A stretch of DNA of 64,000 nt from Sphingobacterium tenebrionis (GCF_037126265.1 NZ_JAYLLN010000006.1:62001-126000); one strand, 5' to 3'; shown: positions 25,960 to 34,016, counted from the first letter of the stretch. Translations and numbers: made by a program. The notes: generated from the sequence alone by a model not told the origin.

Positions 25960-26697
25960 ATGAGTAATATCCATTTTTTTGATGCTAGCAACGGCGCAGG
26001 AAATTTTGGTGATCTAGAGAAAACCATTGCTGTCAACAACCTATTAGAGATCCCTTTGCCCGAACGGGATGGGAAATGGATTGCAGCCTTTATTGAAAAT
26101 ATTTCCGAAGCGAATTTACAGGTAGCCGAACCTGAGATCATTATGAGTACGGAGGGCTTCCCCTACTTTAACCTGAAAACGGTGGCCAATGGGGAGAATT
26201 TCCATGCCTATGTGATAAAAAATAAACTTTCGACCTTATTAAAAAGCGGATTTGGGGTGGCGATCAATACCCATAAGGAGCAGCCGGATTGGATGTTCAG
26301 TTATGGGGATCTGTTGAACCTGGAATTGAATGGCGAATATTACACCGATGAGAGCCTATTTTCCAAGAACACGGGTGATTTTGCAATCGGAAGCGATGAG
26401 GAGATCCTTGTTGGTCAACCATCCGAGGAGATCCTACCTGCCTATGTGAGGCGACATATGAGTGAATTCCTACAATATTCAGGCGTTCGAAATCCGATGG
26501 TCATGTTGATCGCGAGGAATTATACCGATGAAGAAAAAGTTTCGCAGGATCTGGTGCTGAATCTTACGCCAAAGAACTTTGCGAATGAGCGGGAATATCA
26601 GCAGGCGATGAATACCATTTCCTGGTTTCTACCAAAACATTATTCATTGGTTGGATTAGATTCGGAAGCGGTTGAATCGGGTTTTCAACCCTTATAG
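25960..26697 (+). CDS. Hypothetical protein, possibly SseB-like
   Basis: 245 aa, acidic, no signal peptide or membrane helix, hence cytoplasmic. I do not recognise it with confidence. The C-terminal half (LPAYVRRHMSEFLQ, then MVMLIARNYTDEEKVSQDLVLNL and SWFLPKHYSLVGLD) vaguely recalls the SseB family, but this is a guess. It is divergent from the E1 dehydrogenase gene and followed 24 nt later by a NUDIX gene, so it probably shares a transcript with that. Codon use and length make it a real gene. Confidence 0.75.
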   Translation: MSNIHFFDASNGAGNFGDLEKTIAVNNLLEIPLPERDGKWIAAFIENISEANLQVAEPEIIMSTEGFPYFNLKTVANGENFHAYVIKNKLSTLLKSGFGVAINTHKEQPDWMFSYGDLLNLELNGEYYTDESLFSKNTGDFAIGSDEEILVGQPSEEILPAYVRRHMSEFLQYSGVRNPMVMLIARNYTDEEKVSQDLVLNLTPKNFANEREYQQAMNTISWFLPKHYSLVGLDSEAVESGFQPL

Positions 26698-26721
26698 TCC
26701 AAATAAAAATTTAATAATAAT

Positions 26722-27183
26722 ATGTATTTATTCAATGTCCGGGTGTATGGCATCCTGGTGAATGAGCGTGGAGAGGTATTGATCAGTGATGAGCGCACCG
26801 AAAACGTTTCATTCACGAAGTTTCCTGGTGGAGGACTAGAATATGGGGAAGGTCTGTTAGACGCCCTTAAAAGAGAGTATCAGGAAGAGACGGGGATGGA
26901 GATAGAAGTGGTGAGACACATCTATACAACCGATTTTTGGGAGAAATCGAGCTTTAACGAGAGCCAGATAATTTCCATTTACTACCAGGTGAGGTGTTTG
27001 AATGAGGTAGATTTAAAGATTAGGACGGAAGTTTTTGATTTTCGGGAGGAGTCTATTGAAGGTAAGTTACAATCCTTTCGTTTGATTCCTTTAAAGGTAT
27101 TACAGGCGAAAGATTTTACGTTTAAAACGGATCAAGTTGCTTGGTTAGAATTTTTAAAAGTTGCAGATAAAATCAAATTATAA
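26722..27183 (+). CDS. NUDIX hydrolase
   Basis: 153 aa. The Nudix box GX5EX7REUXEEXGU is complete: GGLEYGEGLLDALKREYQEE followed by TGM, near residues 39-61, with the metal-binding REYQEE core. It hydrolyses a nucleoside diphosphate linked to some other moiety; the substrate is not predictable. It lies 24 nt behind the hypothetical gene and is followed by a terminator at 27332. Confidence 0.9.
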   Translation: MYLFNVRVYGILVNERGEVLISDERTENVSFTKFPGGGLEYGEGLLDALKREYQEETGMEIEVVRHIYTTDFWEKSSFNESQIISIYYQVRCLNEVDLKIRTEVFDFREESIEGKLQSFRLIPLKVLQAKDFTFKTDQVAWLEFLKVADKIKL

Positions 27184-27331
27184 TATAAATGTTGCAACTT
27201 TTATTTGATATTATAACAAAAGGTTTTTACTTTTACAGTAGGTCTTGGAGATGAGATGAGAATCCAAATTCAAGATTTATGTTTTGAAAACACCTAGTTC
27301 TATAGGGTTTTATTAATAGTTAGTGTGATTT

Positions 27332-27365
27332 TAAGGCGATACTCCCCGTATCGCCTTATTTTTTT
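27332..27365 (+). terminator. Terminator hairpin with TCCCC loop
   Basis: Perfect 11-bp stem TAAGGCGATAC (27332-27342)/GTATCGCCTTA (27348-27358), loop TCCCC, then a T-tract to 27365. It is 149 nt after the NUDIX stop, so it may serve that gene or an independent RNA. It aligns without gaps with the orphan hairpin at 5628-5660, including a shared TTAATAnTTnGTnTG motif just upstream. Confidence 0.85.
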
Positions 27366-27430
27366 GAAGTTTTTTGAGGTGTTTTCGAGGTATTTTTGAA
27401 GTTGTAGTGAGGTTGTAGTGAGGTTTTTTT
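27366..27430 (-). repeat. 11-bp tandem repeat, about 6 units
   Basis: GA(G/A)GT starts recur at 27366, 27376, 27387, 27398, 27409 and 27420, a period of 11 (first 10). The clearest unit is GAGGTTGTAGT. Its complement ACTACAACCTC matches the ACTTACAACTC units at 37594-37637 and the ACTTACACCTC units at 5455-5487. Confidence 0.7.
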
Positions 27431-27459
27431 GATGGCAGATATCTTAAAAGGAAAAAAAA

Positions 27460-27566
27460 CGTCATTGCGAGGAACGAAGCAATCTTTATTTAAGTCGAAA
27501 GATTGCTTCGTTCCTCGCAATGACGAAAATGTCGCAATGACGATAATGTCGCAATGACGAGATGGT
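27460..27566. repeat. Palindromic element copy a, with arm-end satellite
   Basis: Perfect 27-bp inverted repeat: arms 27460-27486 and 27499-27525, beginning CGTCATTGCGAGGAACGAAG, with a 12-nt loop. The right arm's end is then reiterated as three 17-bp units beginning CGCAATGACG (27516, 27533, 27550). Same family as copies at 33885, 34837 and 50144. Confidence 0.9.
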
Positions 27567-27614
27567 AGACAGGACGAGAGTCCTAGCCGAAAGAGCTCTT
27601 ACTTAAAAAAACTC

Positions 27615-27746
27615 CTACCTAAAAAAATAAGCCAAAGCCACTACCACAGCACCACCAATAATGATTATCCATTTATTGACATCACCACCATGTGCCCCTT
27701 CTTGACTCTTATACTTATAATCTCTTTTAAATTTATCTAAATCCAT
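27615..27746 (-). CDS. Small single-pass membrane protein (43 aa)
   Basis: Short ORF, ATG at 27746 and TAG at 27615. The N-terminal half is charged (MDLDKFKRDYKYKSQEGAHG), followed by one hydrophobic helix (WIIIIGGAVVVALAYFF) and a C-terminal Arg. The charged head plus single helix and the clean ATG support a real gene of unknown function. It lies about 170 nt downstream of rlmH on the same strand and could be on the same transcript. Confidence 0.6.
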   Translation of the reverse strand: MDLDKFKRDYKYKSQEGAHGGDVNKWIIIIGGAVVVALAYFFR

Positions 27747-27920
27747 AACACTCCCTTTCTTATTTAATTCTTGAATGATTTAATTCTTAGATGCAATCAA
27801 ACCCTAATTTACACAAAATTTCTTCAAAAATTACCAACAACCAAGATTCCCCTTATGCAAAAACTATCATCTCTCTCCTCAAAACCCAGCAATCCCCCTC
27901 AATAAAATCCTTCAACCTAT

Positions 27921-28394
27921 CTACTCATGATGATATGGCTCCCCCCTCATGATCGTATAAGCCCGATACAACTGCTCCACAAAAAACATCCTGATCATCT
28001 GGTGCGAAAAGGTCATCCGTGACAAAGAAAGTTTATAATTCCCCCTATTGTAAACCTCCTCCGAAAACCCATATGGCCCGCCGATCAACAACACCAAACT
28101 CGACACACTGGAAACCATCTGCTTCTCCAAAAAAGCCGAAAACTCCACAGAACTCAATTCCTTCCCCCGTTCATCCAATAAAATCACGAAATCCTGATTG
28201 CTCACGCTCTTCAATAACAAAGCTCCCTCTTTTTCCTTCTGCTGTTCCTGGCTCAAGTTCTTCACATTCTTCAAATCCGGAATCACCTGCAATTGAAAAT
28301 TACAATAATGTTTCAAGCGCTTAGTATACACTTCAATTCCATCCAAAATATGTCTATCATCTGTCTTTCCAATACAGACCAACGTAATTTTCAT
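27921..28394 (-). CDS. rlmH: 23S rRNA (pseudouridine-1915 N3)-methyltransferase RlmH
   Basis: 157-aa SPOUT-class methyltransferase that uses SAM to methylate pseudouridine 1915 in helix 69 of 23S rRNA. Full family length. Signatures: KITLVCIGKTDD at the N terminus, ILLDERGKELSS near residue 71, LIGGPYGFSEEV near residue 104, and the C-terminal LSRMTFSHQMIRMFFVEQLYRAYTI. A TATATTTG promoter element stands 17 nt upstream. Confidence 0.97.
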   Translation of the reverse strand: MKITLVCIGKTDDRHILDGIEVYTKRLKHYCNFQLQVIPDLKNVKNLSQEQQKEKEGALLLKSVSNQDFVILLDERGKELSSVEFSAFLEKQMVSSVSSLVLLIGGPYGFSEEVYNRGNYKLSLSRMTFSHQMIRMFFVEQLYRAYTIMRGEPYHHE

Positions 28395-28410
28395 TCTAAG
28401 TAAATTAAAT

Positions 28411-28418
28411 CAAATATA
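28411..28418 (-). promoter_or_regulatory. Putative rlmH promoter, -7 element TATATTTG
   Basis: Perfect TAnnTTTG match on the minus strand, 17 nt before the rlmH start and downstream of the YceI terminator, so rlmH is transcribed separately from the YceI gene. Confidence 0.6.
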
Positions 28419-28473
28419 TTTCCACCCTTTCCATCCAACTGCATCATCAACCATCCCAAGCCCAAAAATAAAC

Positions 28474-28506
28474 AAAAAAGGCAACCCTTTATGAAAAGGA
28501 TTGCCT
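28474..28506 (-). terminator. Terminator after the YceI gene
   Basis: On the minus strand AGGCAATCCTTT pairs with AAAGGGTTGCCT (one G-T wobble) around a short loop, followed by a T-run. It lies about 72 nt past the YceI stop. Confidence 0.85.
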
Positions 28507-28577
28507 CATATTCCTAAAGCCTAACCAAGATTATTAAAAGCGCATTAGCTTACCTTTCAAAATCCCTTAAAAGCTAT

Positions 28578-29213
28578 TTATTTTTTAGCTACCAAAGTAA
28601 CGTCAAAGTTGATCTCTTTAGAAATCAAATCATCTTCTTTACCTGCATAGTTCACTCCCCATTGAGCACGCTCAATATTGAAGTTAGCTGTTGCTTTAAC
28701 ATCAGTTTCTGTTGCTTCTGTTACTTTAGCATCAAAAGTGATGTTTTTGCTGATTCCTTTGATCACTAAGTTTCCAGAAATCACTAAATCTTGATCAGTT
28801 GCACCTGCTTTAACCTCTGTAATTGTGAATGAAGCCTCCGGATGAGTCGCAACAGCGAAGAAATCATCAGCTTTCAAGTGGCCATCCAATTTTTGTTTGT
28901 ATTCACCTTCCAAGTCAGTAGAGCTGATGCTGTTCATATCCAATACAAAGTTTCCGCCAGTTAATTTACCAGCATCAACAGTGATCGATCCAGATTTGAT
29001 GTTTACAGTACCTGTGTGTGCACCAGTTACTTTAGTACCTTTCCAAACCAATTTAGAAGCAGTAGTGTCTACATTGTAAACCGATCCTGCAACAGCAGTA
29101 GTGTTTTCTACGGCAACTGAATCTTTGGTTTCCGCTTTTTTACCTTCAGGGTTTCCAGCACAAGATGCTAATACAAGAGCAGCGATAGCTGATAATAATG
29201 TGATTTTTCTCAT
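28578..29213 (-). CDS. YceI family lipoprotein
   Basis: 211 aa from the MRKITLLSAIAALVLASCAG start (the frame also opens 18 nt earlier). The lipobox LASC predicts a lipoprotein, followed by an Ala/Lys-rich linker and a YceI domain (YNVDTTASKLVWKGTKVTGAHTGTVNIKSG and following). YceI folds are lipocalin-like barrels that bind isoprenoid or amphiphilic ligands; the physiological ligand is unknown. The promoter overlaps the murA terminator, and a terminator follows, so it is a monocistron. Confidence 0.92.
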   Translation of the reverse strand: MRKITLLSAIAALVLASCAGNPEGKKAETKDSVAVENTTAVAGSVYNVDTTASKLVWKGTKVTGAHTGTVNIKSGSITVDAGKLTGGNFVLDMNSISSTDLEGEYKQKLDGHLKADDFFAVATHPEASFTITEVKAGATDQDLVISGNLVIKGISKNITFDAKVTEATETDVKATANFNIERAQWGVNYAGKEDDLISKEINFDVTLVAKK

Positions 29214-29244
29214 TTTTATATGTTGAAACATTTAATTAATGGCA

Positions 29245-29252
29245 CAAAAATA
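29245..29252 (-). promoter_or_regulatory. YceI promoter, -7 element TATTTTTG, inside the murA terminator
   Basis: Perfect TAnnTTTG match on the minus strand, formed by the last stem base and T-tract of the murA terminator. It lies 32 nt upstream of the YceI start. Confidence 0.55.
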
Positions 29253-29282
29253 GGGTTGCCCTTTTATATGGGCAACCCTTTG
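29246..29282 (-). terminator. Terminator after murA
   Basis: On the minus strand AGGGTTGCCC (29279-29270) pairs perfectly with GGGCAACCCT (29261-29252) around an 8-nt loop, followed by ATTTTTG. It lies about 57 nt past the murA stop. Confidence 0.9.
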
Positions 29283-29338
29283 AACTTTTTTTAACATTAA
29301 TCCGACAATCGTATTTTTAAACTACGATGTAAAAATAA

Positions 29339-30664
29339 TTAATGTCCGGCAGGTTGCGCTTCTACACGACGGATATCCGCCCCTAAAGCTTTCAACCTTT
29401 CCTCAATATTTTGGTATCCTCTTTCGATCTGTTCAATGTTATAGATCGTTGATTTTCCTTGAGCAGACAATGCGGCGATCAATAGCGAAACCCCGGCACG
29501 AATATCCGGAGAGGTCATTTCTATACCACGTAATTTCGTTTGTTTGTTCAATCCAATCACGGTTGCACGGTGTGGATCACAAAGAATGATCTGAGCACCC
29601 ATATCGATCAATTTATCCACAAAGAACAAACGGCTTTCGAACATCTTCTGGTGGATCAAGACATTTCCTTTCGCCTGGATAGCGGTTACCAAACAGATAC
29701 TCAACAAATCTGGCGTAAAACCTGGCCATGGAGCATCAGAAATTGTCAGGATCGACCCATCAATAAAGGTGTCGATTTCGTAATGATCCTGCGCAGGAAT
29801 GAATATATCGTCGCCACGAAGCTCAAATTTGATTCCTAAGCGTGAAAATACCGTTGGGATAATACCCAATTCCTGGAAACACACATCCTTGATCGTGATC
29901 TCGGATCCAGTCATTGCCGCTAGACCAATGAAAGAACCGATTTCGATCATATCCGGCAACATTCTATGCTCCGTACCACCTAAACGCTCTACCCCTTCAA
30001 TGGTCAATAGATTAGAACCGATTCCGGAGATTTTTGCCCCCATGCGGTTCAACATCTTACACAATTGCTGTAGGTACGGCTCGCAAGCAGCATTGTAGAT
30101 CGTAGTTGTTCCTTTTGCCAAAACCGCAGCCATGACAATGTTTGCCGTACCTGTTACAGAAGCTTCATCCAATAGGATGTAAGTTCCTTTCAACTGGGTA
30201 GCATCTACATTGAAAAAGTGGTTTTCTGCATCATAAACAAACTTAGCCCCTAATTTTTCGAATCCCAAGAAATGGGTATCCAAACGGCGGCGACCAATCT
30301 TGTCACCTCCTGGTTTAGGAATAGCCGCTTTACCGAATCTCGCCAACAAAGGACCAACGATCATGATGGAACCTCTTAAGCTTCCACCTTTGCGTTTGAA
30401 TTCTTCCGATTGGAAATAATCGATATTGATGTCCTTGGCTTCGAATTCGTAGGTATCCTGATTTACTCTATTGACCTTCACCCCTAAGGCAGCCAATAAA
30501 TCGATCAATTTGTTCACATCCTTAATATCGGGGATGTTGCTGATGGTCATTTTTTCTTCCGTCAATAATACGGCTGAAATAATCTGTAGGGCTTCATTTT
30601 TCGCGCCCTGAGGAACAATCTCCCCTTTCAATGGTTTTCCACCATGAATTTCGAATGCATTCAT
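29339..30664 (-). CDS. murA: UDP-N-acetylglucosamine 1-carboxyvinyltransferase MurA
   Basis: 441 aa; first committed step of peptidoglycan synthesis, adding enolpyruvate to UDP-GlcNAc. Typical features: GAKNEALQIISAVLLTEE near residue 20, RRRLDTHFLGFEKLGAKF, MLPDMIEIGSFIGLAAMTGSEI, and SPDIRAGVSLLIAAL near the C terminus. The catalytic loop reads KPGGDKIG, so residue 121 is Asp (codon 30302-30304) where E. coli MurA has Cys115. Cys-to-Asp enzymes stay active but are not alkylated by fosfomycin. Last gene of the uvrD-DUF4290-murA run, 24 nt behind DUF4290, closed by a terminator. Confidence 0.96.
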   Translation of the reverse strand: MNAFEIHGGKPLKGEIVPQGAKNEALQIISAVLLTEEKMTISNIPDIKDVNKLIDLLAALGVKVNRVNQDTYEFEAKDINIDYFQSEEFKRKGGSLRGSIMIVGPLLARFGKAAIPKPGGDKIGRRRLDTHFLGFEKLGAKFVYDAENHFFNVDATQLKGTYILLDEASVTGTANIVMAAVLAKGTTTIYNAACEPYLQQLCKMLNRMGAKISGIGSNLLTIEGVERLGGTEHRMLPDMIEIGSFIGLAAMTGSEITIKDVCFQELGIIPTVFSRLGIKFELRGDDIFIPAQDHYEIDTFIDGSILTISDAPWPGFTPDLLSICLVTAIQAKGNVLIHQKMFESRLFFVDKLIDMGAQIILCDPHRATVIGLNKQTKLRGIEMTSPDIRAGVSLLIAALSAQGKSTIYNIEQIERGYQNIEERLKALGADIRRVEAQPAGH

Positions 30665-30688
30665 AAGATATATAGCGTAGTCGATGAA

Positions 30689-31429
30689 TTATTTTTGGTA
30701 ATTATTCTTCCTTCCACCCGGATTGTTCATCGGGCGTTTGGAATTCGACATCTTCTTATTGTTGTTGTTATTGTTATTATTATTGTTGTTGTATTTGCGT
30801 TGGTTGTTGTTCTGTTGACTAGCACCAGAACTCGAACTACCGCCTGTGCTCTTCATCCTGTTTCCTGGAGGCGGCGTTTTGAAATCAACCTTGGTCAATA
30901 CCGTATCCGCTGGTAGGGACAGTTCGCCGTTGGACAATAAAGAAAGATCATTCAGGATCTGTTCGTCCGATACGGAATCCTTGTTCCAGGTCAGGTAGGC
31001 CATCTTCATGAAATTGGCGATGCCAACTGTCATTTTCTGTCTAGCCTCTTCATTGGAAACTGCTTTTGCTTTGCGGATCATCTCTTCCACGGTATAGCCA
31101 TAATGTTTGAAACGGATATTATGGTTCGGATATTTAAGGGAATCCGGTTTGTGGTGGATATTTTCTTTGGTCGGGATCGGGTATGGCGAATCTACATCGA
31201 TCTTAAAATCAGAAATGATGTAAAGATGGTCCCATAGTTTATGTTTGAAATCCGATACATCGCGTAGATGCGGGTTCAGAACACCCATCATATCAATGAC
31301 CACTTGTGCTAGGCGATTACGTTCTTCGCGATCTGTTAAGGTACAGATGTAATCGACCATGTTCTGCACATTCCTACCATATTCAGCTAGGATAAGTTTA
31401 GGTCTGGTACTGTTATAGTCAAAAATCAT
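30689..31429 (-). CDS. DUF4290 domain protein with poly-Asn tail
   Basis: 246 aa. Residues about 1-185 form the Bacteroidota-specific DUF4290 domain (DYNSTRPKLILAEYGRNVQNMVDYI near the start). The tail is disordered: a Ser/Gly run, a Gln/Asn stretch, then 11 consecutive Asn (codons 30758-30790, an imperfect AAT/AAC triplet repeat) and a Lys/Arg/Asn-rich end. Function unknown. Its place directly before murA, with a 24-nt gap, suggests a link to envelope growth but does not prove one. Triplet slippage would change tail length without a frameshift. Confidence 0.88.
   Translation of the reverse strand: MIFDYNSTRPKLILAEYGRNVQNMVDYICTLTDREERNRLAQVVIDMMGVLNPHLRDVSDFKHKLWDHLYIISDFKIDVDSPYPIPTKENIHHKPDSLKYPNHNIRFKHYGYTVEEMIRKAKAVSNEEARQKMTVGIANFMKMAYLTWNKDSVSDEQILNDLSLLSNGELSLPADTVLTKVDFKTPPPGNRMKSTGGSSSSGASQQNNNQRKYNNNNNNNNNNNKKMSNSKRPMNNPGGRKNNYQK
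30758..30790 (-). repeat. Triplet microsatellite encoding 11 Asn
   Basis: Eleven AAT/AAC codons in a row on the coding (minus) strand, inside the DUF4290 gene. Confidence 0.9.
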
Positions 31430-31474
31430 ATTTATTGTTTTACCGTACAGGTAATTTATTTTATTACTCTTGGA

Positions 31475-33751
31475 TTATTCCACGATTCTCAGTTTGGCAA
31501 ATTTAAGCAACAATTGCTTCTGTCCCAACTCTTTGAAAAAAATAGTTGCTTTAATATCCGGTTTATTTCCCTCCAGGTTGATCACCTTCCCAAAACCAAA
31601 TCTTTCATGCTCCACTTCCATCCCTACTTGCAGGTTGGATGTATCCGATGGCGCAAAACCTTCGGTAGGTTTATGTGCCTTCGGCAATATCGAGGTCGTT
31701 TTCACCACCTTAGGTTTCGGTTTGGAAAACACATCGCCTGTCTCTTTTCGCTGCCAAGATACGCGTTCTGATTGAAAATCCTCGGATCCAACCGCAGAAC
31801 TTCGCGGTTTGAAATCCAAATCCAAACAACTTGGGTTCAATTCATCCAAGAATCTACTTGGCTCACAGTTATTTAAGGTTCCCCAACGATAGCGTGAGGT
31901 GGCATAGGAAAGATGCAATTTCTTTTCTGCCCGTGTAACTGCCACATAGAACAATCGGCGTTCCTCTTCTAATTCCGAGCGGGAATTGAGTGACAACTGC
32001 GATGGAAATAGATTCTCCTCCAATCCTACGATGAATACCACCGGAAATTCCAATCCTTTAGAGGCATGTATAGTCATCAAAGAAACCGTATCTGCATTTG
32101 GATCCTTATCGTTGTCATCGTTGGTCAATAAAGCAATGTCCTGCATGAACACATCCAGGCCTTTTTCCTCCAGGTCCTCCCTCTCCGAAAACTCCTTGAT
32201 ACCATTCAGCAATTCCTGGATATTCTCGTATCGAGCAAGGCCTTCAACAGATTTATCCTCGTAAAGATCCTTTAATATGCCGGAATGTTGCGCGATATAC
32301 ATGGCGGTATCAAATGCCGTATTGGTTTTGGCCATTGCCTGGAAACTTTGGATCATGATCCCAAAATTGGTCACTGAACCCGCGCTCCTTCCGTCCAAAA
32401 ACATCTGCGCATTGGCTACCACATCCCAGAGTCTAAGTTGGTTCTGGTCTGCAGCCACCATGATACGGTCTACGGTGGTATCACCGATTCCGCGTCGAGG
32501 ATAATTGATCACCCGTTTTAAGGCTTCTTCATCATTCGGGTTAAAGGTCAATCGGAAATACCCGATCAGGTCCTTGATTTCCTTACGTTGGTAGAAGGAG
32601 GTTCCACCATATAATTTATAGGGAACTCCCAGCTTTCGAAGGGCTTCCTCCATGGATCTGGATTGCGCATTGGTACGATATAGGATTGCAAAATCCTTAA
32701 AGTTTAAGGTCTTAAGCGATTTTTCCTGCAAAATGGCCTCAGCAACAATCTTTCCTTCTTCATTATCCGAAAAAGCACGTGTAACTTTTATTTTTTCTCC
32801 ATCCTCATTGTCGGAGAATACATTCTTTTCTAATTGATTCTTATTGTTGGCGATGATGCTGTTCGCTGCATTGACGATCATCTTGGTCGAACGGTAGTTC
32901 TGTTCCAATTTATAGACCTTCACATCCGGATAATCCTTCTGGAAATTCAAGATGTTCTGGATATTGGCACCGCGGAATGCATAGATACTTTGCGCATCAT
33001 CCCCTACCACACAGATATTCTCGTTCACTGCTGCCAGTCTTTTCACGATCAGGTACTGGGAAAAGTTGGTATCCTGATACTCATCCACCATCAGGTATTT
33101 GAACTGATGCTGGTATTTGTACAGCACATCGGGATGTTTGTTCAACAGCACATTGGTCTTGAACAATAGATCGTCAAAATCCATGGCCCCGGCGCGGTAA
33201 CAACGTTGCGCATAGGTCATGTAGATCTGTCCCAATTGTCCCCTTCCATTGGCGATATCCTCCGCCATAATGGCTTCGTTCTTATTATATTCCTGCGGAG
33301 AGATCAGGTTATTCTTTGCTGATGAAATCCGACCATATACATGGTTTACATTGTACAGTTTATCATCCAGGTTCAACTCTTTCAAGATGGCGCGCAATAA
33401 GCTCTTGGTATCGTCTGTATCGTAAATAGTAAAATTGCGGGGATAACCGATCAGTTCAGCCTCCACCCGTAGGATACGGGCAAAAACGGAGTGGAAAGTT
33501 CCCATCCAGATGTTCTTCGCCTCTTGACCAACCACCTTCATGATACGCTCACGCATCTCTTTCGCAGCCTTGTTGGTAAAGGTTAATACTAATATATTGA
33601 ATGGATCAACGCCCTTTTGAATCAAATGGGCCACCCGATAGGTTATCACACGTGTCTTTCCAGATCCTGCACCTGCTACAATCATCACCGGACCTTGAGT
33701 CTGCTCGACAGCCGCTCGCTGGGAAGGATTTAATCCTGCTAAAAAATCCAA
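31475..33751 (-). CDS. uvrD: UvrD/PcrA family DNA helicase
   Basis: 758-aa superfamily 1A 3'-5' helicase used in repair and replication-fork clearing. Motifs: Q-motif NPSQRAAV, Walker A VAGAGSGKTRV near residue 26, Walker B VDEYQDTN, motif III GDDAQSIYAFRGA, motif IV YRST, motif V TIHASKGLEFPVVF, and motif VI EEERRLFYVAVTRA. The C-terminal Tudor-like segment (VGMEVEHERFGFGKVINLEG) binds RNA polymerase in PcrA homologues. The start codon is TTG (33749-33751): an in-frame TAG lies four codons upstream and no ATG fits. DUF4290 begins 45 nt downstream. Confidence 0.95.
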   Translation of the reverse strand: MDFLAGLNPSQRAAVEQTQGPVMIVAGAGSGKTRVITYRVAHLIQKGVDPFNILVLTFTNKAAKEMRERIMKVVGQEAKNIWMGTFHSVFARILRVEAELIGYPRNFTIYDTDDTKSLLRAILKELNLDDKLYNVNHVYGRISSAKNNLISPQEYNKNEAIMAEDIANGRGQLGQIYMTYAQRCYRAGAMDFDDLLFKTNVLLNKHPDVLYKYQHQFKYLMVDEYQDTNFSQYLIVKRLAAVNENICVVGDDAQSIYAFRGANIQNILNFQKDYPDVKVYKLEQNYRSTKMIVNAANSIIANNKNQLEKNVFSDNEDGEKIKVTRAFSDNEEGKIVAEAILQEKSLKTLNFKDFAILYRTNAQSRSMEEALRKLGVPYKLYGGTSFYQRKEIKDLIGYFRLTFNPNDEEALKRVINYPRRGIGDTTVDRIMVAADQNQLRLWDVVANAQMFLDGRSAGSVTNFGIMIQSFQAMAKTNTAFDTAMYIAQHSGILKDLYEDKSVEGLARYENIQELLNGIKEFSEREDLEEKGLDVFMQDIALLTNDDNDKDPNADTVSLMTIHASKGLEFPVVFIVGLEENLFPSQLSLNSRSELEEERRLFYVAVTRAEKKLHLSYATSRYRWGTLNNCEPSRFLDELNPSCLDLDFKPRSSAVGSEDFQSERVSWQRKETGDVFSKPKPKVVKTTSILPKAHKPTEGFAPSDTSNLQVGMEVEHERFGFGKVINLEGNKPDIKATIFFKELGQKQLLLKFAKLRIVE

Positions 33752-33822
33752 AATTCGCTCCTAAGTTTAAATATCTATTGCCTCTATTTATGGGGACTCA
33801 AAATTACGAAAAATACATGGAG

Positions 33823-33885
33823 TAGACAATAGATGAGAGACGTTAGATGAGAGTTTATAGATGATAGACTATAGACGATAGACCC
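33823..33885 (-). repeat. Heptamer array A (TAGATGA type, 9 units)
   Basis: Nine consecutive 7-bp units exactly in register (63 bp), most of form TAGANNN (three copies are TAGATGA). It abuts the palindromic element at 33885. Confidence 0.8.
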
Positions 33886-33956
33886 GTCATTGCGAGGAGG
33901 TACGACGAAGCAATCTTTACACTAATCGAAAGATTGCTTCGTTCCTCGCAATGACG
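33885..33956. repeat. Palindromic element copy b
   Basis: Left arm 33885-33917 (CGTCATTGCGAGGAGG, then a 6-nt insertion and GACGAAGCAATCTT); right arm 33930-33956, identical to that of copies a and c. The loop is TACACTAATCGA-like. Confidence 0.88.
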
Positions 33957-33981
33957 AAAAAACTCGCAAGGTCGGGAAAGG

Positions 33982-34016
33982 TCTATAATCTATTATCTAA
34001 CGTCTATTATCTAATC
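33982..34016 (+). repeat. Heptamer array B (TCTATTA type, 5 units)
   Basis: TCTATAA, TCTATTA, TCTAACG, TCTATTA, TCTAATC in perfect 7-bp register, the reverse orientation of array A on the other side of element b. Confidence 0.8.

Larger units (their letters stand above)
27184..27614. other. Intergenic region with terminator, 11-mer array and palindromic element
   Basis: 431 bp without a CDS. In order it holds a possible small-RNA segment ending in a TCCCC-loop terminator (27332-27365), a six-unit 11-bp array (27366-27430), and a perfect 27-bp-arm palindrome with reiterated arm ends (27460-27566). Confidence 0.6.

Noticed and set aside
29613..29621. Third perfect DnaA box
   Set aside because: It lies alone inside the murA coding sequence, with no AT-rich flank or clustering; expected by chance.
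30644..30916. Plus-strand ORF rich in Val/Ile opposite DUF4290
   Set aside because: Its composition is simply the complement of the AAT/AAC triplet repeat.
33823..34016. CRISPR-like array
   Set aside because: Repeat units are only 7 bp with no unique spacers between them and no cas genes; these are short tandem repeats.
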